Positions 34,501 through 42,726 of a stretch of 64,000 bases of DNA are shown in pieces. Position 1 is the stretch's first letter; each line of letters starts with the position of its first letter. The translations under genes and the position numbers were made by a program. The notes beneath the pieces were generated by a model. It ran no database searches. It was not told where the DNA came from and saw nothing but the letters and a program-made list of their open reading frames with translations. The DNA comes from Collinsella provencensis (GTDB lineage Bacteria; Actinomycetota; Coriobacteriia; Coriobacteriales; Coriobacteriaceae). The stretch covers positions 9,426-73,425 of the forward strand of contig NZ_LT904908.1 of NCBI RefSeq assembly GCF_900199705.1. The letters run 5' to 3'.

Positions 34501-34559
34501 GTCCGACTTCGGATTCCTGCAAGTTCTGCCCGCTGACCATGTGTGAAAAGAGGCGCTAG
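31506..34559 (+). CDS. AddB-like PD-(D/E)XK nuclease with Fe-S staple, helicase motif I not seen
   Basis: A 1017-residue protein. The C-terminal nuclease shows GGRIDRVDF and FVVIDYKTG (catalytic Asp, Asp, Lys). Four Cys frame the domain, one in QIENYLACPYRW and three in CKFCPLTMC at the end, as in the AddB/RecB iron-sulfur staple. The N-terminal helicase-like part has no GxGKT loop, so ATP hydrolysis by this subunit is unlikely. It runs straight into the helicase gene (stop and start adjacent), forming an AddAB-type break-processing complex. Confidence 0.85.
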   Translation: MASSAYTTNAGTALNAGEIGQIASLLHDYGRVTLLVPSYAEGEVCRRNLADAGVGTGVDVVTPKAWIAGLWEQFGDGSQLASTLQRRLLMAQVLADADADEEASTSSLKNNPGSVNMLAEMARECYPYVASESSGQTKLSRAEQRSIEMLKRYGALLDGHSLIEPSAAAEVLGTQFSVRCPACARAVAVRGITELSEHLLRLLEVVAQNGSLAFLYNDRYSALIQSVCDRFDCAAHIVKESGPHAPEPSFAEVCGPTARAASYTELVVKLGSNCLLEECVAIGAPDPMALLRELGPRLATHGISAQAEDFEQFARTRAGQAFFQLIDLLDRMDTQERSAWWPAPEVADWVRSPFSGVGPFVRHVAVALDTQLRKNRGLTKQSLFAQLDSMQSRELNRERARAEEQGRVPCPVVVKDVIDALDAKQFSRALRLMYEAAKGMPPSAFGTEGPAAQCGELFALQSAREVLEQARILGVSDEAALTALRELNVSTMRAYGPFTEQVNASDTPCGAPCVSIMRIDCLAEHEDAAFGAVLLADVDAESYPLTERDTVSSVLAAKLGCTGISAAAAACQRDIVARCLQAARHDAVLSYVSFDDAAEKRFPALAYAELRDKAAAKGHLELIAVLPGEHMLYENLDAAGGEGACVDDAPRMGEHVLDDELAAYVLLRQRSVGGRLVTRTLSASQIENYLACPYRWFVNNRVNSRRLDVEFGPIEIGNFSHDVMQRFYERLVECGLGRITPENVDRCHEEMDIAFDEMCEDHANGRYTHGKYSKDERPRAVRNGLVALDELERARIDALRTRFHRVVDHDAVMLSPYVPTLFEYSFDKQGVTYAGRPLGGRIDRVDFAPSAGNGERFVVIDYKTGANAAEMACADPTMQLDENESLPSDWLPGRDKDKSPKVQTLMYASALERVTDGQAQGAVYYGLRGPSIAGAVSNNLTECEPPAFPDDKLTSFPGVKGRTRVKHDGTMEFSELLSHVEHAISLELDRLQSGDVAPRPTSDSCKFCPLTMCEKRR

Positions 34560-37500
34560 ATGGGACTCAATCCAAAACAGGCGCGCATCGTCGAGACGCT
34601 TGAGGGGCCCCTGTTCGTTTCGGCGGGTGCCGGATCGGGCAAGACGTTCGTGCTCACACAACGCATCATGCATGCTCTGCGCCCCGGCTCGAAGCCGCGC
34701 GATCAATGGGCAGACCCGAACGTGCCCGAGCCGTTTCTCGACAGCATCGACCAGGTGCTCGCCATCACGTTTACCGAGAAAGCCGCCGCTGAGCTAAAAG
34801 AGCGCATCCGCGCGGCGCTCATTGAAGAGGGGATGGATGACGAGGCATCCAAAGTAGACAACGCTTGGATTTCGACCATTCATGGCATGTGTTCGCGCAT
34901 CATTCGCGCCCATGCGCTCGATTTGGGTATCGATCCATCGTTTGAGGTCGCGCTTTATGCGGACGATTTGAAACGTTCGGCAATCGAGCATGTGATTCGC
35001 CGAGCGCAGTCCAATGATGCGGCAGGTGAGGGGCCTTACAGCGCTTTGCTTTCGGCGTTTGAGCTCGAGAGCACGGGGATGTCTTTCTGTGCAAACGATC
35101 TCATCTCGCTTCTCACCAAGATGCTTTCTGAGGTTTCGGCATCCGTTTATGCGCTTGACGATTTTGAGCAGGTCGTGCCTCGTCCTTCGTACGTCCTGCT
35201 CATGGAAGCGTACCGTGAGATAGCCGAGACCCCTGCGTACGCCAACGCTCCCATTGCTCGCACCGCGCTCGATGCGATTGAGACGTATGTTGCCTCCGAA
35301 CGCGACTTGCCTGCGCTCCGTACGTGCTTTAACGCATGTGGAAAACTGAATAAACGCGCGAAGGGTATGGGTAAGGACGAGAAAGAAGCGGTTGACGCCG
35401 TTCGCGCCGAGCGTACCGCTTTCTTTGCCGAGGCGTATTTGGCGCAGCGTCAGGATGCCTGCGAGCAGCTTCTTGAGTTGGCCAAGGAGGTCGAGCGCGA
35501 ATTCAAGGCGCTCAAGGGTGAAAAGTCCGTTCTCGACAATGACGACTTGCTGTCGCTCGCGTATGACGCGCTTAAAAACGACCCGCAGATTCGAGCGGAG
35601 TTTGCCGGGCGATTCAAGATGGTCATGGTTGACGAGTTCCAGGATACTGCCCAACAGCAGGTGGAACTTGTCCGATTGCTCTGTAGCCCTGACGGCCGCG
35701 AGCTCTGTACCGTGGGTGACGCCCAGCAGTCGATTTACCGTTTCCGTGGTGCAGACGTTTCGGTATTTCGCAACAAAAAGCGAGAGGTCGAAGACGAAGG
35801 CACGGTGTTGAGCCTCGATATCAACTATCGAAGCCATGCGGACATTTTGACCTTTGCCGACAAGGTATTTGAGGGGGGCGAAGAGAACCCGCTGGGACGC
35901 GACTTCCTGCATTTGGAATCATGCGGCGAGAAGGATCGCAAGGGTGCTTGCGTGCTGGGCGCATCGACGTCGCGCCGTCAGGCGATATTGGTGGCTGGCG
36001 GTACCTCAGATGAGCGCGCCCAACAAAAGGCCACGTCGATCGCGAAGCGCTTTGCGCGTCTGCGCGACGAGGAGGGTTTTGCTCCTGGTGACATGGTCAT
36101 CCTTATGAGAAAACTCACGAATGCCGACATGTATGCGCAAGCGGTGCGCGCGGCCGGGATGCCGTGCGTGGTGTCGGGTGGCACGTCGGTGTTCCGCAAT
36201 GCGCCTGAGGTTGGCGCCATCAAAGCCCTGCTTGCATTTTTGGCAAATCCCGACGACGGGCAAAATGGTCTGATGCCGTTGCTCACGTCGCCCATGTTCG
36301 GCTTGGGTGCAACGGAACTTCTGGCACTCGCCACGCATGTCGATGAGCAGACTCGGATTGTCGACACACGCACCCTGACGGGAGATGTGTTTTTAAACGG
36401 TGAGCTGCTTGAATCCTTTGGTGACGTGCTCCTTCTCATGCGCGCCCGTGAGGTTTTGTCGCGAGCCCTCGCCCGTGTTGGATGCGACCCGATGTCCGCG
36501 ATCGTGCGCGATGCCGTTCACGAATCGGGTTGGTTGTATCGCCTCGAGCAGCGCGGTGGGGCACAGGATCGCGCCGTTGCGGCCAACGTCCTTAAAGCGC
36601 TCGGCATTGTGGGGCAGGAGAGTGCGGGTCGCGAATTCGCGCCGCGTCTGGTTGCGCGGGCTTTTGCCGATCATGTGGAACACATCAAGGAGTCGCCCGC
36701 AACGCTTAACGGCGGCGGTGAGGACACGGTGCGCATCATGACCGTGCATGCATCCAAGGGCTTGGAGTTCCCCGTCGTTGCCGTGGCGGAGTGTGATGGC
36801 ATTTCAAACGATAGTGATTTGCTGCAGCTTTGCGAGCAGGGTGACGCCGTTCGATGGACGGCCGTCCCCAATCTTCATGAGGTTGCGGGCGATAAAGACA
36901 TGCTTGATGAGCCGTCGTTCGATGATGAGACGCTGCCCGCTTCGCTTCCCCAAACCGCTGCGGAAGCACATGCGTATATGAGGTACAGGAGCCGTTCGCT
37001 TGACTACGAAGAGGCCGCGCGCTTGCTGTACGTCGCGTTGACACGTGCACGTGAGGTTGCGATTTTGGCGATGGGGGCGAGTGCGGCCTCTGAGATGGTT
37101 CGCGGCCACGGTACGTCGCTTGTGGGTGAGGTGCTGAGCAGGATACTGCCGGTCGATGCCGGCAACAACGACCTGCCGGATCTTTCGTCGACCTCGCTTG
37201 CATTTTCCAACTCGCATGAGGGGGACTTTGAGTTCACGCTTTTGGGCAAGGATTTGCCTTTCCCCAAGAAGGCCGGCGTCCATCGTTTGTATAGCCTTGA
37301 GGAGTTTGGCCCTCACACAGATGATGGGGAAGAGCCCGAGACGGATCAGACGCCGCGTACACGTCAGTTTACGTTGGTTGAGCCCGCTCGTGTGCCTGTG
37401 AGCGTGACTCTCGGCGAACGCCCTGCGCGCTTGTCGTACAGTTACTCCTCCGTTTCGAAAGAGCTTCATGCCGAGGCGGAGGACTTTGCACATGCGGAGC

Positions 37501-38135
37501 GCTTCCATGTTGACGACGAGGCGGAGAGCGTTGTTTCCGATGATGCGGGTTCTTCTGCAATAGATGCCGGGGTCGAACCGGGCATTGCGCGTTCTCAAAA
37601 TGGTGGCGCGAGCGACGCGACGGCGCTTGGCTCGGTGTTCCACGATGCGTGCCAGTGGATGGTCGAGATGGATGCTCCGAATGTGCCTGCGCAGCGCGTG
37701 GACGCGTTGTGCCGTTTTTGGGGCTGTGGGCCTGATCAGCGTACACGTATCGACGCCGCCCTCGCTCGTTGGACATCATCGAAGGTTCGTGCCGAGGCGC
37801 TTGAGTGGCCGTGTGTGCGGGCGGAGGTTCCGTTCTACAGCCGCGGCATGGACGACCTCGCGGAGCGTTTTGCCCCGTATGCCGAGGGTGCGATCGACCT
37901 GCTCTGCATCGACCCCGCTCATCCCGAGCGCGCGCTGGTCATCGACTACAAGACCGGTGGTTCGCCGAGCGAGACGTCTGAGCAATTGCAGGAAAAGCAC
38001 CATTTGCAAGCGCAGGTCTATGCCGATGTGCTGCATAAGCAGGGATACACGGAGGTGACGCTCAAGTTCGTACGCGTGGAGCAGGTGGACCCCGACGATC
38101 CTACACAACCCCAGGTGGTCGCATATGAGATGTAG
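34560..38135 (+). CDS. addA: AddA-like UvrD/RecB-family helicase-nuclease
   Basis: A 1191-residue protein. Helicase motifs in order: LNPKQARIVE (Q motif), SAGAGSGKTFVLTQRI (Walker A), AITFTEKAAAELKERI, MVMVDEFQDTAQQQ (Walker B), VGDAQQSIYRFRGAD, and TVHASKGLEFPVV. The C-terminus has a nuclease domain with LVIDYKTGG. It would unwind and trim double-strand breaks for recombination together with the AddB-like subunit encoded directly upstream. The length fits AddA. Confidence 0.9.
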   Translation: MGLNPKQARIVETLEGPLFVSAGAGSGKTFVLTQRIMHALRPGSKPRDQWADPNVPEPFLDSIDQVLAITFTEKAAAELKERIRAALIEEGMDDEASKVDNAWISTIHGMCSRIIRAHALDLGIDPSFEVALYADDLKRSAIEHVIRRAQSNDAAGEGPYSALLSAFELESTGMSFCANDLISLLTKMLSEVSASVYALDDFEQVVPRPSYVLLMEAYREIAETPAYANAPIARTALDAIETYVASERDLPALRTCFNACGKLNKRAKGMGKDEKEAVDAVRAERTAFFAEAYLAQRQDACEQLLELAKEVEREFKALKGEKSVLDNDDLLSLAYDALKNDPQIRAEFAGRFKMVMVDEFQDTAQQQVELVRLLCSPDGRELCTVGDAQQSIYRFRGADVSVFRNKKREVEDEGTVLSLDINYRSHADILTFADKVFEGGEENPLGRDFLHLESCGEKDRKGACVLGASTSRRQAILVAGGTSDERAQQKATSIAKRFARLRDEEGFAPGDMVILMRKLTNADMYAQAVRAAGMPCVVSGGTSVFRNAPEVGAIKALLAFLANPDDGQNGLMPLLTSPMFGLGATELLALATHVDEQTRIVDTRTLTGDVFLNGELLESFGDVLLLMRAREVLSRALARVGCDPMSAIVRDAVHESGWLYRLEQRGGAQDRAVAANVLKALGIVGQESAGREFAPRLVARAFADHVEHIKESPATLNGGGEDTVRIMTVHASKGLEFPVVAVAECDGISNDSDLLQLCEQGDAVRWTAVPNLHEVAGDKDMLDEPSFDDETLPASLPQTAAEAHAYMRYRSRSLDYEEAARLLYVALTRAREVAILAMGASAASEMVRGHGTSLVGEVLSRILPVDAGNNDLPDLSSTSLAFSNSHEGDFEFTLLGKDLPFPKKAGVHRLYSLEEFGPHTDDGEEPETDQTPRTRQFTLVEPARVPVSVTLGERPARLSYSYSSVSKELHAEAEDFAHAERFHVDDEAESVVSDDAGSSAIDAGVEPGIARSQNGGASDATALGSVFHDACQWMVEMDAPNVPAQRVDALCRFWGCGPDQRTRIDAALARWTSSKVRAEALEWPCVRAEVPFYSRGMDDLAERFAPYAEGAIDLLCIDPAHPERALVIDYKTGGSPSETSEQLQEKHHLQAQVYADVLHKQGYTEVTLKFVRVEQVDPDDPTQPQVVAYEM

Positions 38136-38151
38136 CGCCGTGGTAACCCGA

Positions 38152-38360
38152 GCGCACGGACAATTTTCCTTCGGGCGTGGTTCGCTGCGCTCACAAAAAG
38201 CCCTTCGGGAAGCAGTCCGTGCGCTTAGCTCCAGCAGTGGAATCGCGAGGAGGCGGACATGCTCCTGAAAGGTGTTTTGTGGAGCGAAGCGAAGCCACAC
38301 CTGAAAGGAGTATGTCTGATCCGAAGCGAATTCACGTCTGTTGGGAAATTGTCCGCGCGC
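38152..38360. mobile_element. 209-base MITE-like element with 18-base terminal inverted repeats
   Basis: GCGCACGGACAATTTTCC (38152-38169) matches the reverse complement of GGGAAATTGTCCGCGCGC (38343-38360) at 16 of 18 positions. Inside there are two strong hairpins: AGCGCACGGAC (38151-38161) with GTCCGTGCGCT (38215-38225), and GACATGCTCCT (38256-38266) with AGGAGTATGTC (38306-38316), the latter with nested AGGTGT/ACACCT and GTGG/CCAC stems. It holds no gene. I could not find a clear target duplication, so a structured RNA or repeat is also possible. Confidence 0.5.
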
Positions 38361-38473
38361 CATGAGGCCTACACGATTTATGTCCAGTCGGTCAGGTAGA
38401 ATCGAACCTGTTCAAAATGCGACCGAGCTGTGGCTCGGAGTTCTCATAGCACATCAGATTGGAGCTCAAGTAC

Positions 38474-41400
38474 ATGGCGTTCGTCCACCTGCACAACCAT
38501 AGCGAGTACTCGATGCTCGACGGTGCCACGCGTATTAAAGATATGGTCAAGCGCGCCGTCGACTTGGGCATGCCCGCCATCGCCCTCACCGATCACGGGT
38601 ATATGTACGGCATCCCGGAGCTCGGCCTTGCCTGCGATGCCATCAACCACTCCACGCCGGAATACAAGGTGTGGAGCCACGATCGCTCATTCCTGTCCAA
38701 GGGCCGTCGCGACGAACTCGAGGTGCCCGATTCGGAAAAAGATCCCCGCGGGTACGCCCAGCACATGAAGGACATCGCGCAGTGGGAGGCAACGGGCAAT
38801 ATCGACGACCTCAAACCCCCGCTGGTCATCAAGCCCATTTTCGGCTGCGAGGTTTATTTCACACCCGACGAGACCCTTGCGCGCGACCGCAAGCCCGAAC
38901 TGTATCACTTGGTCTTATTCGCACGGAACCAAGAGGGTTACGTCAATCTCATGCAGATCGTCTCCGAGGCTGCCGTCAAGGGTTTCTACTACAAACCGCG
39001 CGTGACGCTCGACAACCTGCGCCGTCATCGCGAGGGTATCATCGCGTCTTCGGCGTGCATCGCGGGTATTATCCCCAAGTGCATCGACCGTGGGGAAATC
39101 GAGACCGCCATCGAGTGGGCCGAGACCTTCCGCGATACCTTTGAGCCCGGCAATTTCTACATCGAGATTCAGGAACACGGAATCACGACCGACTCCGGCA
39201 TCACTGACGAGGACCTTTCTAAGCAGCTCATCGCCATCGCGCAGCGCGTCGGCGTGAAGGTCATCGCAACCAACGATTTCCATTACCTCACGCGCGATGA
39301 CGCCCCCATGCAGGACGTCATGATGTGCATCGGCATGAACTCCAAGGTTGATGACCCCAACCGCATGCGCATGCAGGGCTCCGAGTTCTACATGAAGACC
39401 GAGGACGAGATGCGCGCGCTGTTCCCGTACTGCCCCGAGGCGTGCGATAACACCGTCGAGATCGCTGAGAAGTGCGACGTCGAGCTCGATTGGGACAGTA
39501 TCATCCTGCCCAACTACCCGCTGCTCGACCCGGGCGAGACGCACGAGAGCCAGTTCCGCCGCGAGTGCGAGGAGGGCTTGGCCAAGCGCTATGGTCCCGA
39601 CTGGGATGGCAAGGAAATCGCCGGCGTGAACATTCGCGAGCGTTTTGAGTTCGAGTACAAGGTCATTTGTGACAAGGGCTTTGCCGCGTACTTCCTCATC
39701 GTGGCTGAATACGTGCGCTGGGCCAAGCAAAACGGCATCGGCGTCGGTCCGGGCCGTGGTTCGGCTGCCGGTGCACTCGTTGCATATGCCATGGACATCA
39801 CCACCTTCGATCCACTTTCGAACGGCCTCATGTTCGAGAGGTTCCTCTCGCCCGAACGTACCGAGATGCCCGATATCGATATGGACTTCGACGATGAGCG
39901 AAGGCTCGAGGTTGTCGAGCACGTTCGCCAGCTCTACGGCCCCGAGAAGGTCACGCACGTCATCACCTATTCGACCATCAAGGCCAAGCAGGCCATCAAC
40001 GACGCGGCTCGCGTGCTGGATTACCCCGTGTACGTGGGCCAGCGCCTGTCCAAGATGGTGTCTTCCGACCCCAAGGTCAAACTCAGGCAAGTGCTTGAAA
40101 AGGTTCCCGGCAAGGAGGACCTGTACAGCCCCGACTTTGTGGAGGCCTACCAGAAAGATGAAGACTCGCACCGTATCATCGACACGGCGCTTTCCATTGA
40201 GGGCTTGACGCGCGGTGAGGGCGTGCATGCGTGCGCCGTTCTCATCTGCCGCGATCCGGTCAACGAGCACGTTCCTACCAAGCTCGATACCAAGGGCGGC
40301 GTGGAGATCACCCAGTACGAAGGCCATACGGTTGCCGACATGGGCCTGCTTAAGATGGACTTCCTGGGTCTGCGCACCCTGACAGTCATTTCAAAGGCAA
40401 AAGCCAACATCAAAAAGAACTTCGGCATCGACATCGATGTGGACGCCATTCCGTTTGACGACCCAAAGATCTTCGAGCTTATGAGCGCCGGCCGCACTGC
40501 GGGCGTGTTCCAGGTCGAGTCTGCCGGCATGACGGCGACCATCAAGAACATGCGTCCCACCGAATACAAGCATGTCGTCGCTCTTATCGCCCTGTACCGT
40601 CCCGGTCCGCTCGGCGCCGGCATGGTCACGAGCTACATCAACCGCATGAACGGCAAGGAAGAGGCCGTTTCCTACGACCCGCGTCTCGACGACATCTTGG
40701 GCGAAACCTACGGCACGATGGTCTACCAGGAGCAGGTCATGCTCATCTCGGTTGAGATGTGCGGCTTTTCAAAGGGCGAATCTGACTCCCGTATTCGCAA
40801 ACCGGTGGCAAAAAAGAAGATCAAGATGCTCACCGAGGAGGTCTTCAACTGGTCAGACGGTGAAGACGAGACCATTTACGACCACTGGATGAACGGTGCG
40901 GAGAAGAACGGCTACGCCCGTGCAACCGCGCAGAAGATCTGGGACGACGTTCTCGAGTTCGCATCCTACGCATTCAACAAGTCGCACTCCGCCGGCTACG
41001 CCATCCTCGTGATGCAAACCGCCTGGCTCAAGGCTCACTATCCCAACGAGTACATGGCCGCTGTGCTGACGTCGTATACGGGCAAGACCGACAAGATCGT
41101 GCACTATGTTTCCGCGTGCCGTCACGATGGCATCGCGGTGCTGCCGCCCGACATCAACGAGTCCGGTACGGAGTTCACGGCTACGGCCGACGGCGTGCGT
41201 TTTGGCTTGGCTGGCATCCGAGGCGTGGGCGAGGGCGTTACGCGCGCCATCATCGAGGAGCGCGAGAAGGGCGGTCTCTTCAAGAACCTACATGACTTCG
41301 TGGAGCGTGTGGATTCTAGCCAGGCGAATCGCCGTGTGGTCGAGGCGCTCATCAAGGCGGGCGCGTTTGACTCGACGGGCTATCCGCGTCGTCAGCTCAT

Positions 41401-42277
41401 GCATTTCGTCGACCGCGACAACCCCGAGAACATCATCGATGCTGCGACGAAGCGCCAGAAAGACCGCGCCACCGGTCAGACCTCGCTGTTCGACGTGTTC
41501 GGCGACGTCGAGGGTTCGGGTTTTGAGATCGTCGTTCCCGAGCCGGACGGCCAGGAGTGGGACCGTCACATGAAGCTCTCCTTTGAGAGAGAAGTGCTGG
41601 GCATTTTCGTTTCCGACCATCCGTTGCGACCGTACGAGTACACGCTCGCCAAGTCGCGCGAATACAACCTGTCGCAAATCGATACGGGCTTTGAAACCAT
41701 GGGGCCTTCGGGCAGCGCCATCAACCGTGAGATTCCCGAGGGGAAGGCATTCTGGTGGGCCGGCATGGTCTCCAGCGTGGGCAAGCGCGTGACGAAAAAC
41801 GGCGATCCCATGGCCATCGTGCAGCTTGAGGACATGGAAGGCGAGGCCACCATCGTGGTCTTCCCCAAGCTCTACAAGCAATGCGAGTCGTATCTGTACG
41901 GTGAGACGGATCCCGAGACGGGGGCCGTGCTCTCCGATGCGTTCATCCGCGTGCGCGGAAAGCTCGAGCGTTCGGATCGAGGCGACCAGATCATCGCGCA
42001 GGAGATCGAACCCCTGTTGCTCAACGAGGAGACGAGTCGTCCCAAGGTCTTCGAGATCATGGTGCCGAGCTCGCGCTTCTCGCAGGCGAACATGACGCGC
42101 CTGGCAACGGTGCTTTCTACCAATCCAGGCGGAGACCGCGTGGAGCTCTTCATTGAGCAGGGTGACGGGCAAACGATGCGAGCCGAGATTCCCACACGTG
42201 TGAACGCGCGGTCGATTCCGCTGATGGCGGAGGTGCGCGGCATTGTGGGCGATAAGGGACGTGTGACCGTTATCTAG
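38474..42277 (+). CDS. dnaE: DNA polymerase III alpha subunit
   Basis: A 1267-residue replicative polymerase. It begins with the PHP domain (FVHLHNHSEYSMLDG, ALTDHG), continues with the catalytic palm (GPGRGSAAGALVAYAM, PDIDMDFDDERR with the Asp residues), the helix-hairpin-helix (FGLAGIRGVGEGVTRAI), and ends with an OB-fold (WWAGMVSSVGKRVTKNGDPMAIVQLEDMEG). The ATG at 38474 fits the family start; a TTG 15 bases earlier is in frame. The upstream gap carries the MITE-like element. Confidence 0.98.
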   Translation: MAFVHLHNHSEYSMLDGATRIKDMVKRAVDLGMPAIALTDHGYMYGIPELGLACDAINHSTPEYKVWSHDRSFLSKGRRDELEVPDSEKDPRGYAQHMKDIAQWEATGNIDDLKPPLVIKPIFGCEVYFTPDETLARDRKPELYHLVLFARNQEGYVNLMQIVSEAAVKGFYYKPRVTLDNLRRHREGIIASSACIAGIIPKCIDRGEIETAIEWAETFRDTFEPGNFYIEIQEHGITTDSGITDEDLSKQLIAIAQRVGVKVIATNDFHYLTRDDAPMQDVMMCIGMNSKVDDPNRMRMQGSEFYMKTEDEMRALFPYCPEACDNTVEIAEKCDVELDWDSIILPNYPLLDPGETHESQFRRECEEGLAKRYGPDWDGKEIAGVNIRERFEFEYKVICDKGFAAYFLIVAEYVRWAKQNGIGVGPGRGSAAGALVAYAMDITTFDPLSNGLMFERFLSPERTEMPDIDMDFDDERRLEVVEHVRQLYGPEKVTHVITYSTIKAKQAINDAARVLDYPVYVGQRLSKMVSSDPKVKLRQVLEKVPGKEDLYSPDFVEAYQKDEDSHRIIDTALSIEGLTRGEGVHACAVLICRDPVNEHVPTKLDTKGGVEITQYEGHTVADMGLLKMDFLGLRTLTVISKAKANIKKNFGIDIDVDAIPFDDPKIFELMSAGRTAGVFQVESAGMTATIKNMRPTEYKHVVALIALYRPGPLGAGMVTSYINRMNGKEEAVSYDPRLDDILGETYGTMVYQEQVMLISVEMCGFSKGESDSRIRKPVAKKKIKMLTEEVFNWSDGEDETIYDHWMNGAEKNGYARATAQKIWDDVLEFASYAFNKSHSAGYAILVMQTAWLKAHYPNEYMAAVLTSYTGKTDKIVHYVSACRHDGIAVLPPDINESGTEFTATADGVRFGLAGIRGVGEGVTRAIIEEREKGGLFKNLHDFVERVDSSQANRRVVEALIKAGAFDSTGYPRRQLMHFVDRDNPENIIDAATKRQKDRATGQTSLFDVFGDVEGSGFEIVVPEPDGQEWDRHMKLSFEREVLGIFVSDHPLRPYEYTLAKSREYNLSQIDTGFETMGPSGSAINREIPEGKAFWWAGMVSSVGKRVTKNGDPMAIVQLEDMEGEATIVVFPKLYKQCESYLYGETDPETGAVLSDAFIRVRGKLERSDRGDQIIAQEIEPLLLNEETSRPKVFEIMVPSSRFSQANMTRLATVLSTNPGGDRVELFIEQGDGQTMRAEIPTRVNARSIPLMAEVRGIVGDKGRVTVI

Positions 42278-42312
42278 CTCTTCTCGCATAAAGGGTGGAT
42301 AATCGGGCATAC

Positions 42313-42337
42313 TATACCAAGCGTATCTGGTAGATAC
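42313..42337 (+). promoter_or_regulatory. promoter and dyad before the desulfoferrodoxin gene
   Basis: TATACC (42313-42318) could be a -10. It is followed at once by GTATCTGGTAGATAC (42323-42337), a perfect 6-base-arm dyad that could bind a repressor. Confidence 0.4.
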
Positions 42338-42357
42338 ATCTGAAAGGGATGATTGAT

Positions 42358-42723
42358 ATGGCAACGTTTTTCAAGTGCGATGAGTGCGGCAAGTTCCTGG
42401 CCGCGGTCGATCCCGACATGGTTGCTCCCGCCGGTTATACCGAGGTTGTGGCGAATTCCGTTGACGCTGCGGTGGAGAAGCACGTGCCCGTAGTCGATTT
42501 GCAGCGCGAAGGTCATGTGATCAACGTGACGGTCGGTGAAGTCGAGCATCCCATGGAGCCCGAGCACTACATCGAGTGGATTGCCCTTGAGGCGGCAGGC
42601 CGCTTGGAGATTCACTATCTCAAGCCCGGTCAGGTTCCCACCACCTTCTTTGCGGGCGGCGCCAAGACTGGCATCGTTTACGCCTATTGCAACCTGCACG
42701 GCCTTTGGAAGGCAGAGTTCTAA
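42358..42723 (+). CDS. desulfoferrodoxin (superoxide reductase), N-terminal iron site incomplete
   Basis: A 121-residue protein. The active iron centre II ligands are visible: His in EKHVPVV, His in EHPMEPEHYIEW, and Cys and His in YCNLHGLWK. It reduces superoxide to peroxide in anaerobes. The N-terminus has CDECGKFL but lacks the later adjacent Cys pair of full desulfoferrodoxins, so centre I probably cannot form. ATG 42358 has AAAGGG nine bases before it. The NAD-synthetase-like gene starts three bases after its stop. Confidence 0.92.
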   Translation: MATFFKCDECGKFLAAVDPDMVAPAGYTEVVANSVDAAVEKHVPVVDLQREGHVINVTVGEVEHPMEPEHYIEWIALEAAGRLEIHYLKPGQVPTTFFAGGAKTGIVYAYCNLHGLWKAEF

Positions 42724-42726
42724 GGC

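Noticed and set aside
38136-38473. CRISPR array
   Set aside because: The repeats here are inverted and unequal, not regularly spaced direct repeats; no array was seen anywhere in the window.
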